From CAYSYM01 sp964435115 (GTDB lineage Bacteria > Chloroflexota > UBA6077 > CF-72), in the NCBI GenBank assembly GCA_964435115.1, contig CAYSYM010000008.1:22932-86931 (forward strand): DNA of 64,000 nt. The letters are read 5' to 3'. Numbering within the stretch: the stretch's first letter is position 1; each line of letters opens with the position of its first letter. Below the pieces are notes generated by a model. That model saw only the letters and a list, made by a program, of their open reading frames with translations, was not told the DNA's origin and ran no database searches. Positions 16,201 to 22,780 of the stretch are shown piece by piece. The translations under genes and the position numbers were made by a program.

Positions 16201-17589
16201 ATGAGGCTCAAGGTTGCACATGGGACCGTGGTGAGCAGCCACGGAACCCTTCAGGCAGACGTGGTGTGCTCGGACGGGAAGGTCGAGGCGCTGGCCGAGC
16301 CCGGCCGCGGCGGCCCGGCTGACGAGACGGTCGACGCGCACGGGCAGCTCGTGTTCCCGGGTTTCATCGATCCCCACGTGCATTCCCGCGATCCCGGCCT
16401 CACCCAGAAGGAAGACTTCGCCCATTCCACGCGGGCGGCCGCCGCCGGCGGCGTCATGACGATCTGCGAGATGCCGAACGCCATCCCACCGGTGACCGAC
16501 GCGGCAACCTACGCGGCCCGCGCGGCCCACCATGGCGAGGTCGCGTTCGTGGACTTCGCGCTCTGGGGCCTCGCCCTGGGCACCCAGAACCTGGCCGAGA
16601 TCCGTGGGCTCTTCGAGGCGGGAGCCATCGGCGTGAAGCTGTTCTGGGGGTACGCCCTAAACCGCCGGACCAAGCAGCTCGTCTACAACCTGGCCGACGA
16701 GCCGCCCGAGAACCTGATCCCACCCGCGACAACGGGCGAGGTGCTCGAGCTGTGCCGGGCGGTGGCGGCGGCGAACGGCTTGCTGGCGGCCCATTGCGAG
16801 GATCGGGCGCTGATCGAGGCAGCGCAGCGCGCGCTCGGGCACGATGTCGAGAGCTACGCAGACCTGCTCGCGGCCCGCCCCGATACCGCCGAAGCCGCCT
16901 CGATCGCCGTGGCGGCCGAGCTGAGCTGGGCGACCGGCTGCCGGTTCCACGTCGTGCACATGGCGTCGAGGCGTGGCACCGGGGTGGTGCGACGCGCCCA
17001 GGCGGATGGCGCGCCCATCACCGCCGAGACCTGCCCTCAGTACCTGACCTTGACCGACCAGGACTTCGCCACGCTCGGGCCGCTCATGAAGGTCTACCCG
17101 CCGATCCGCTACGTGGCCGACCAGGAGGCGTTGTGGCAGGGGCTCCGCGACGGCACCATCACCTGCGTCAGCTCAGACCATGCGCCGCACACGGTGGAGG
17201 AGAAGCGGCAGGGGCTGGCGACACAGCCGGCTGGCTTCGCCGGCGTCGAGACGATCGCGCCGCTGATGGTAAGCGCGATGCTGGCCGGACGCATCGCCCC
17301 CGAGCAGCTGGCCTGGGTGCTGGCCGAGGGGACCGCCCGCCTCTTCGGACTCGCTGCCAAGGGAGTCATCCGGCCCGGCGCGGACGCCGACCTGGTGATC
17401 GTGGACCCGGAGGGCGAAACGGTGCTCGAGAACGTCCGCCTGCACTCCAAGCAGCCGCTGACGCCGTGGCACGGCCGACGTCTCAAGGGTGCGCTGACGG
17501 CAGGCATCCTCCGCGGCCAGGTGGTGATGCGCGACGGCGAGCCGATTGGGGAGCCACGCGGACGGCTCGTGCGCAGGCGGGCAGCCTGA
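16201..17589 (+). CDS. Cyclic amidohydrolase (allantoinase/dihydroorotase/hydantoinase-like)
   Basis: 462 aa from ATG 16201, with GTGAGGT upstream; the longer frame from 16087 adds a non-homologous stretch. Metal motif GFIDPHVHSRDPG (about residues 53-65), the Lys that would be carboxylated in GVKLFWGY (about 146), AAHCED (about 196-201), HVVHMASRRG (about 250) and the metal Asp in SSDHAPHTVEEK (about 325). This set is typical for dihydroorotases, allantoinases and hydantoinases, which open cyclic ureides or imides. Lack of pyrimidine biosynthesis neighbours and presence of transporter/AroM genes favour a catabolic allantoinase or hydantoinase-type role over pyrC. Confidence 0.87.
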   Translation: MRLKVAHGTVVSSHGTLQADVVCSDGKVEALAEPGRGGPADETVDAHGQLVFPGFIDPHVHSRDPGLTQKEDFAHSTRAAAAGGVMTICEMPNAIPPVTDAATYAARAAHHGEVAFVDFALWGLALGTQNLAEIRGLFEAGAIGVKLFWGYALNRRTKQLVYNLADEPPENLIPPATTGEVLELCRAVAAANGLLAAHCEDRALIEAAQRALGHDVESYADLLAARPDTAEAASIAVAAELSWATGCRFHVVHMASRRGTGVVRRAQADGAPITAETCPQYLTLTDQDFATLGPLMKVYPPIRYVADQEALWQGLRDGTITCVSSDHAPHTVEEKRQGLATQPAGFAGVETIAPLMVSAMLAGRIAPEQLAWVLAEGTARLFGLAAKGVIRPGADADLVIVDPEGETVLENVRLHSKQPLTPWHGRRLKGALTAGILRGQVVMRDGEPIGEPRGRLVRRRAA

Positions 17590-17696
17590 CGCTCCCGCGC
17601 CCGTGGCCCACGCTCCTGGAAGACCCCCGCGCCGGGCGGCGTGGGCGTAGACGCGCCGTCCTGCAACCCACCCGACGCCGCGCGCGTCCAAGAGGC

Positions 17697-17924
17697 ATGG
17701 ACCTCCGCAAGCGCCTGTACCGGTCGCGAACCGACCGCATGGTCGCCGGCGTTGCCGGCGGCCTCGCCAACTACTTCGGCATCGACCCGACGCTGGTGCG
17801 GCTCCTGTGGCTGCTGGCGTTCCTGCCGGGTGGGGTGCCGGGTCTGGCCCTCTACGTGCTCGCCTGGCTCATCATCCCGCTCGAGCCGCGCCCCTCGTCC
17901 GAGGACTCCCCGCTCCGGCAGTAG
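17697..17924 (+). CDS. PspC domain small membrane protein
   Basis: 75 aa from ATG 17697. It is essentially one PspC domain: KRLYRSRTDRMVAGVAGGLA (about residues 4-23), NYFGIDPTLVRLLW, then a hydrophobic hairpin LLAFLPGGVPGLALYVLAWL and IIPLEPR. Stand-alone PspC proteins of this size are common and are thought to relate to envelope stress or to act as anti-sigma-like partners; no regulator is adjacent here. It is preceded by a 107-nt gap after the amidohydrolase and may have its own promoter. Confidence 0.88.
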   Translation: MDLRKRLYRSRTDRMVAGVAGGLANYFGIDPTLVRLLWLLAFLPGGVPGLALYVLAWLIIPLEPRPSSEDSPLRQ

Positions 17925-18097
17925 GGTTGCCGCCCCGTCCGCACGGCCCGAGCCGCCGCCGGAAGGACTCGCTCCACGCTCCAGGAAGTGAAGGCCACTG
18001 GCTGGCTGGAGCAGAGGGCGGAGGAGCGGCCGCATCGCGGGCCGCAGAGCGCCTGAGCGGAGCCTCCGCCCGCGGCCGGCCGAGCCCGGCCCGCCCC

Positions 18098-18103
18098 TAC
18101 AAT
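18098..18103 (+). promoter_or_regulatory. Candidate -10 box (TACAAT) before SCO1664-family gene
   Basis: TACAAT sits 20 nt before ATG 18124 in an otherwise very GC-rich gap, so transcription would begin around 18110 with a leader of roughly 14 nt. No good -35 box is visible. The remainder of 17925-18123 shows only GC-rich short inverted repeats and no convincing gene. Confidence 0.45.
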
Positions 18104-18123
18104 CCAGGTCCGGGGCGACCTCC

Positions 18124-18882
18124 ATGCGTCCAGACGCTGCAGCGAGCCAGCCGGTACCCCGGCCGGAGGACCCGTTCGCGCTCCTTCAGCGCGGCGCCAT
18201 CGAGGCCGTGGAGCTGATCCCGTGGGGCTCCAACTACACCTTTGCCGCCCGCCTGCGGAGCGCGCGCGGCCGGACCTGCCTGGCGGTCTACAAGCCGCGC
18301 CGGGGCGAGGTGCCCCTGCGCGACTTCCCCTCCGGCACCCTCTACAAGCGGGAAGTGGCCGCGTACGCGCTGGCCCAGCACCTGGGCTGGGAGATCGTGC
18401 CACCCACCGTGATCCGCGAGGACGGTCCGCACGGGGTCGGCAGCCTGCAGCTCTACGTGGCGACGCGGGACGACGGCGCCGCCCACTTCGATCGGCTGCG
18501 GGTCGACCACCGCGGCCAGCTCCAGCGCATCGCCGTCTTCGACCTGCTCGTCAACAACGCGGATCGGAAGGGCGGCCACTGCCTGCTGGACGGGGACGGG
18601 CACGTGTGGGGGATCGACCACGGGCTGACCTTCCACCACCTGCCGAAGCTGCGCACTATCATCTGGGACTACTGCGGCGAGCCGATCCCCGCGCACCTGG
18701 TGGACCGGCTCGCCCTGGTACGGTCCGACCCGCGCCGGGTGGCGGCGGTCCGCGCCACCCTGGCTCCCCTGCTCGCCGAGGTCGAGGTGGAGGCCCTCTT
18801 CCAGCGCTGGGACCGGCTGCTCGCCAACCCCTGCTACCCGCCACTCGACCCCTACCGCAACGTCCCTTGGCCGCCGTTCTGA
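18124..18882 (+). CDS. SCO1664 family protein (PI3/PI4-kinase-like fold)
   Basis: 252 aa. The sequence follows the SCO1664 family: LIPWGSNYTFAARLRS near residue 25-40, LAVYKPRRGEVPLRDFP (Lys in a kinase-like ATP-binding strand), VFDLLVNNADRKGGHCLLD (about 139-157, with the NxxRxxxN/D-like catalytic region) and WGIDHGLTFHHLPKLRTIIW (metal Asp-His-Gly). In actinobacteria the family is linked to DUF3090 and mycothiol genes; neither is seen here. The fold resembles phosphatidylinositol-kinase-type enzymes, but substrate is unknown. It appears monocistronic. Confidence 0.85.
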   Translation: MRPDAAASQPVPRPEDPFALLQRGAIEAVELIPWGSNYTFAARLRSARGRTCLAVYKPRRGEVPLRDFPSGTLYKREVAAYALAQHLGWEIVPPTVIREDGPHGVGSLQLYVATRDDGAAHFDRLRVDHRGQLQRIAVFDLLVNNADRKGGHCLLDGDGHVWGIDHGLTFHHLPKLRTIIWDYCGEPIPAHLVDRLALVRSDPRRVAAVRATLAPLLAEVEVEALFQRWDRLLANPCYPPLDPYRNVPWPPF

Positions 18883-19065
18883 CGCTCCGCTCGCCGGCTG
18901 AGCCCGGCACGCGCGATCCGACGGGCCCGGCCGGCTGGGGCCATCATCCTGCAGACTCGCGGGCGCACACTCGTTGCTAGCAGCTCCTCGGCAGGTGAGT
19001 GGGTGGCCGCGGGCACTCGACGCGGGGCAGCCGGTGGTGGGACGGGATCAGGGAGACGGTTGCGG

Positions 19066-19071
19066 TACGAT
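19066..19071 (+). promoter_or_regulatory. Possible -10 box (TACGAT) upstream of the Asp-box/MoaD pair
   Basis: The 288-nt gap 18883-19170 contains no gene I can support. TACGAT at 19066-19071 lies 99 nt before ATG 19171, preceded by a TTGCGG-like hexamer only a few bases earlier, so it is not a full sigma-70 promoter. The gene itself has a good GGGGGAGGAACGG ribosome-binding region. Weak evidence. Confidence 0.25.
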
Positions 19072-19170
19072 TCATGATGGGGATCAAGTCTGCCGAGCTG
19101 GCTGCACACCCCGGTAGGGCGCACTATTCGAGGGTAGAAGCCGGCATCGCGAGACCTGGGGGAGGAACGG

Positions 19171-20286
19171 ATGACCACGGTACGGGTGCTGGTGGGTACG
19201 CGCAAGGGGGCCTTTGTATTGACCTCGGACGGCAAGCGGGAACAGTGGAACGTCAGCGGCCCCCACTTTGGCGGCTGGGAGATCTACCACGTCAAGGGGT
19301 CACCCGCCGAGCCGAATCGCCTGTACGCGTCGCAGTCCAGTGGCTGGTTCGGCCAACTGATCCAACGCTCCGACGATGGAGGTAAGACCTGGGAGCCGGT
19401 GGGCAACCAGTTCGTGTACGACGGCGTGCCCGGCACGCACCAGTGGTACGATGGCACACCGCGCCCGTGGGAGTTCAAGCGGGTCTGGCATCTCGAACCG
19501 TCTCTGAGCGACCCCGAAACTGTCTACGGCGGGGTCGAAGACGCCGCTCTGTTTCGCTCGACGGACGGCGGGCAGACGTGGCAGGAGCTGGCCGGGCTGC
19601 GCGGCCACGGTACAGGACCCTCCTGGGCACCAGGGGCCGGCGGGCTCTGCCTGCATACAATCATCCAGGACCCGAGCGATCACGGGCGGATGTTCATCGC
19701 CGTCTCGGCGGCCGGCGCGTTCCGGACCGACGACGCCGGCACGTCCTGGCGGCCCATCAACCGCGGCCTACGGTCGGAGTACATCCCAGACCCGACGGCG
19801 GAGGTCGGCCACTGCGTGCACCGCGTCGCGATGCACCGGGCGCGGCCTTCCGTGCTGTTCATGCAGAAGCACTGGGACGTCATGCGCAGCGACGACGCCG
19901 GCGAGACGTGGCAGGAAGTGAGCGGCGATCTGCCGACCGATTTTGGGTACGTGATCGACGTCCACGCACACGAGCCGAACACGGTCTACGTGGTGCCGAT
20001 CAAGAGCGACTCGGAGCACTTTACGCCCGATGGAAAGCTGCGCGTGTACCGCAGCCGGACAGGTGGAAACGAGTGGGAGGCGCTCACGAAGGGTCTGCCA
20101 CAACGCAACTGTTACGTCAATGTGCTGCGCGACGCCATGGCGGTCGACTCCCTGGATGCCTGCGGCGTCTACTTCGGCACGACTGGCGGGCAGGTCTACG
20201 CATCGCGCGACGGCGGGGACAGTTGGGCGGCCATCGTCCGAGACCTTCCGCCGGTGCTGTCTGTCGAAGTCCAGACCCTGCCATGA
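19171..20286 (+). CDS. Asp-box (BNR/sialidase-like) beta-propeller protein
   Basis: 371 aa, ATG with a strong SD. At least six Asp-box (S-x-D-x-G-x-T-W) repeats are visible: RSDDGGKTWE (about residue 68), RSTDGGQTWQ (129), RTDDAGTSWR (191), RSDDAGETWQ (239), RSRTGGNEWE (degenerate, 292) and ASRDGGDSWA (346), indicating a beta-propeller of the exo-alpha-sialidase/VPS10-like type. There is no signal peptide (MTTVRVLVGTRKGAFVLTSD), so it is probably cytoplasmic, and I see no sialidase catalytic set. The stop overlaps the start of the MoaD/ThiS-like gene (ATGA), suggesting the two proteins act together. Annotated commonly as glycosyl hydrolase, which is likely misleading. Confidence 0.85.
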   Translation: MTTVRVLVGTRKGAFVLTSDGKREQWNVSGPHFGGWEIYHVKGSPAEPNRLYASQSSGWFGQLIQRSDDGGKTWEPVGNQFVYDGVPGTHQWYDGTPRPWEFKRVWHLEPSLSDPETVYGGVEDAALFRSTDGGQTWQELAGLRGHGTGPSWAPGAGGLCLHTIIQDPSDHGRMFIAVSAAGAFRTDDAGTSWRPINRGLRSEYIPDPTAEVGHCVHRVAMHRARPSVLFMQKHWDVMRSDDAGETWQEVSGDLPTDFGYVIDVHAHEPNTVYVVPIKSDSEHFTPDGKLRVYRSRTGGNEWEALTKGLPQRNCYVNVLRDAMAVDSLDACGVYFGTTGGQVYASRDGGDSWAAIVRDLPPVLSVEVQTLP

Positions 20287-20579
20287 TCCGGATTGTGCTC
20301 CCGGCACATCTGCGGACCCTCGCGCACGTCGACGGCGAGGTGCGGCTCCAGGTCGAGCGTCCGGTGACGCAGCGCTCGGTCCTCGACGCGCTCGAGGCCT
20401 GCTATCCGGTGCTGCGCGGGACGATCCGTGACCAAGTGACCCAGCAGAGACGCGCGTTCCTGCGATTCTTCGCCTGCCAGCAGGATCTGTCCCACGAGTC
20501 CCCGGACAGTCCGCTGCCCGAGGCGGTTGGCGCGGGAGTCGAGCCATTCGTGATCCTCGGGGCGCTGGCAGGTGGCTAG
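20283..20579 (+). CDS. MoaD/ThiS-like ubiquitin-fold protein ending in Gly-Gly
   Basis: 98 aa from ATG 20283, overlapping the propeller gene by 4 nt. Beta-grasp features: MIRIVLPAHLRTLAHVDGEV at the start, TQRSVLDALEACYPVLRG (helix), RRAFLRFFACQQDLS, and the C-terminus FVILGALAGG with an exposed di-glycine as in MoaD, ThiS and Urm1-like sulfur carriers or protein modifiers. No molybdopterin synthase, thiazole or E1-like gene is adjacent. Because a molybdenum hydroxylase occurs in the same window it could serve cofactor synthesis, but its coupling with the propeller gene suggests a separate role. Cytoplasmic. Confidence 0.83.
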   Translation: MIRIVLPAHLRTLAHVDGEVRLQVERPVTQRSVLDALEACYPVLRGTIRDQVTQQRRAFLRFFACQQDLSHESPDSPLPEAVGAGVEPFVILGALAGG

Positions 20580-20709
20580 ACTCTTCGCCCAAGGTGGCCG
20601 CCCCGGTCGCGCGAGCCAAGGGCGCCGCCTGGCCCTTGCGGCTCTTCCGCTACCGAGGTCCGCGGCTCCTCAGTAGGGCAAACCGACTGATCCTGGTGTG
20701 GCGAATGGG

Positions 20710-20759
20710 GTGCGCTCGACAGGGCCGCGTAGTACGACACCCGGCCCTGTCGAGCGCAC
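20710..20759. terminator. Perfect 18-bp inverted repeat between convergent genes
   Basis: Arms 20710-20727 and 20742-20759 are exact reverse complements (GTGCGCTCGACAGGGCCG and its complement) with a 14-nt loop. It lies between the stop of the MoaD-like gene (+) and the stop of the P5C dehydrogenase gene (-), so it probably works as a bidirectional terminator. No T-tract follows on either strand. Confidence 0.7.
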
Positions 20760-20784
20760 TGTCGCCTGGTCGACTCGGCCCTGC

Positions 20785-22332
20785 TCAGAACCGTTCCACC
20801 ACCACCTTGACCTGCATGAAGAGCGGTAGGTAGTCCCGGCCGCCGGCCTTGGAGTCGGTGCCGCTCAGGTTGAACCCGCCAAACGGCTGCGCGCCCACCA
20901 GCGCGCCGGTGATCTTCCGGTTGAAGTACAGGTTGCCCACGTGGAACTCGGCCCGCGCCCGTTCCAGGCGCCGGCGGTCACGTGAGTACACGCCCCCGGT
21001 CAGACCGTACTCCGTACCATTGGCGATGGCGAGGGCGTGGCCGTAGTCGCGCGCGCGGACGAAGGCGAGCACCGGCCCGAAGATCTCCTCCTGGGCCAGA
21101 CGCCCGTCCTCGGACACGTCCGCGAACACGGTCGGCTGGACGTACCAGCCCGCGTCGCCGCCGGGCTCCCCGCCAACCACCAGCCGCCCCTCCTGCTGGC
21201 CGAGCGCGACGTACTGCAGCACCTTCTGGTACTGGCTCTCGTCGATGACCGCCGCCACCTGGGTCTCGGCGTCCTCCGCCGGCCCGATCCGCAGCGCCTC
21301 GGCCCGGCCGGCCACGCGCGCCAGCACGTCCTGGTACACGGCCTCGAGCACGATCGCCCGCGAGGCGGCCGAGCACTTCTGCCCCTGGTAGCCGTAGGCG
21401 GAGACGGCGATGCCCTCGGCCGCGGCGTCCAGGTCGGCCGTCTCGTCCACGATCACCGCGTCCTTGCCACCCATCTCGGCGACCACCCGTTTCAGCCAGC
21501 GCTGGCCCGGCCGCACCTCGGCCGCCAGCGCGTAGAGGCGCGCGCCCACCTCGCGCGAGCCGGTGAACGAGATGAACCGCGTCCGAGGGTGGGCGACCAG
21601 GTAGTCACCCACGTCCGCCCCACTGCCCGGCAGGAAGTTCACGACGCCGGTCGGGACGCCCGCCTCTTCGAGCAGCTCCACGAAGCGGGCGGCGACGACC
21701 GGGGTGAGGCTGGCCGGCTTGAGGAGCGCCGTGTTGCCCGTGACGATCGCGGCGCTCGTCATCCCCACCGTGATCGCCAGGGGGAAGTTCCACGGGGGAA
21801 TGATGACGCCAACCCCGAGCGGCAGGTAGGCCAGCTCATTGTCCTCGCCGGGGACGCGCGTCAGCGGCTGCGACTCGGCGAGACGGAGGGCTTCGCGGGC
21901 GTAGAACTCGAGGAAGTCGATCGCCTCGGCCGTGTCGGCGTCCGCCTCCGGCCAGGTCTTGGCGGCCTCGTAGACCATGGTGGCGCTGAAGACGTGCTTC
22001 TGGCGCCGGAGGAGGGCCGCGGCCTTGAGCAGCACCCGTGCCCGCTCGGCCGGCTGCCAGCGCGACCACTCAGGAAAGGCGGTCCAGGCTGCCTGCAAGG
22101 CGCGCTCGGCCTCGGCGCGCCCGGCGCGCGCTACGCGGCCGACCACCTCGTCCTTGCGGCACGGGTTCCGACTCTCGATCCAGGCACCGGTGGCCACGCG
22201 CTCGCCGCCGAGCACCAGGGGCCATTCGCGGCGGAACTCCGCACGCACGCCGCTGAGGGCAGCCTGCATCGCCTCACGGTTGGCCGGCTGGGAGAAATCG
22301 GTCAGCGTTTCGTTCTTGAACTCGGGGAGCAT
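20785..22332 (-). CDS. pruA: L-glutamate gamma-semialdehyde (1-pyrroline-5-carboxylate) dehydrogenase
   Basis: 515 aa starting at ATG 22332 (MLPEFKNETLTDFSQPANRE), with AAGGCGAGGA upstream; the open frame extends to 22692 but the extra part is not homologous. Aldehyde dehydrogenase of the P5CDH (RocA/PruA monofunctional) group: IPPWNFPLAI for NAD binding, catalytic Glu in VAEMGGKDAVIV (about residue 284), catalytic Cys in GYQGQKCSAASR (about 318), and EEIFGPVLAFVRA. The start LTDFSQPANREAMQAAL and C-terminal ALVGAQPFGGFNLSGTDSKA are characteristic. It oxidises P5C/glutamate semialdehyde to glutamate, the second step of proline degradation. A proline dehydrogenase gene is not in the window. 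Confidence 0.92.
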   Translation of the reverse strand: MLPEFKNETLTDFSQPANREAMQAALSGVRAEFRREWPLVLGGERVATGAWIESRNPCRKDEVVGRVARAGRAEAERALQAAWTAFPEWSRWQPAERARVLLKAAALLRRQKHVFSATMVYEAAKTWPEADADTAEAIDFLEFYAREALRLAESQPLTRVPGEDNELAYLPLGVGVIIPPWNFPLAITVGMTSAAIVTGNTALLKPASLTPVVAARFVELLEEAGVPTGVVNFLPGSGADVGDYLVAHPRTRFISFTGSREVGARLYALAAEVRPGQRWLKRVVAEMGGKDAVIVDETADLDAAAEGIAVSAYGYQGQKCSAASRAIVLEAVYQDVLARVAGRAEALRIGPAEDAETQVAAVIDESQYQKVLQYVALGQQEGRLVVGGEPGGDAGWYVQPTVFADVSEDGRLAQEEIFGPVLAFVRARDYGHALAIANGTEYGLTGGVYSRDRRRLERARAEFHVGNLYFNRKITGALVGAQPFGGFNLSGTDSKAGGRDYLPLFMQVKVVVERF

Positions 22333-22466
22333 GGCGTGTCCTCGCCTTCTGGAAGCCACGGGTCCGGCGACGTACGTGGGCCCGAGCTCGGCCCAATCTG
22401 TCACGGGTGGAGCCCACCTGCGTCGCCCTCGATAGCGTAAAGCGCAAGGCGCTGGGGGCTGGGCGG

Positions 22467-22472
22467 TACACT
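22467..22472 (+). promoter_or_regulatory. Candidate leaderless -10 box (TACACT) for the 89-aa ORF
   Basis: TACACT ends 8 nt before ATG 22481, so the mRNA would start at or next to the start codon, and no SD is present. The same arrangement occurs before the start codons at 33829, 57680 and 61802, which makes this box more credible than it would be alone. Confidence 0.45.
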
Positions 22473-22480
22473 GGCGGCGG

Positions 22481-22750
22481 ATGTACCCGCATCGCCGCGC
22501 CGAACGCCCGGGCGCCCGGCTGGCTCGCTCGTACCTGGCCGTGCGCGTCGAGCAGAGCGCCGAGCGGCAGCCGAAGGCACGGTTGTCCTCCTTGCGCGGT
22601 ACCGCCACCCTGCCACGCCTGGATAGGGCACACCTCAGCTCGCCCGAGGCGCACGCCCAGTCCAGGCTGGCCATCCTCGCCCGGCTCGCCACCGCCGGCG
22701 ATGCCTGGTTCCTGCTCGCCCCGCACGAGCTCCGCCGGCGGCCAGCCTGA
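22481..22750 (+). CDS. Hypothetical protein, 89 aa
   Basis: This small frame fills most of the 448-nt gap between pruA and glgB, both on the opposite strand. The product begins MYPHRRAERPGARLARSYLA, is rich in Arg, Ala and Leu, has no signal or membrane segment, and ends HELRRRPA. I recognise no domain. Third codon positions are almost all G or C, matching real genes nearby, and the TACACT box 8 nt upstream would give a leaderless transcript. Competing frames on both strands are longer but look like shadows. Probably a real small gene, function unknown. Confidence 0.45.
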   Translation: MYPHRRAERPGARLARSYLAVRVEQSAERQPKARLSSLRGTATLPRLDRAHLSSPEAHAQSRLAILARLATAGDAWFLLAPHELRRRPA

Positions 22751-22780
22751 CGTCCCGCGCTCCGGCGCCTTCCCCCTGGT

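Noticed and set aside
17925..18123. Possible small gene between the PspC gene and the SCO1664-family gene
   Set aside because: Frames here are short, Arg/Pro-rich and lack a ribosome-binding site; the gap is better explained as a promoter region with a TACAAT box.
21037..22440. 467-codon plus-strand frame opposite pruA
   Set aside because: Antisense to a complete aldehyde dehydrogenase gene; product is Arg/His/Gly-rich without motifs.
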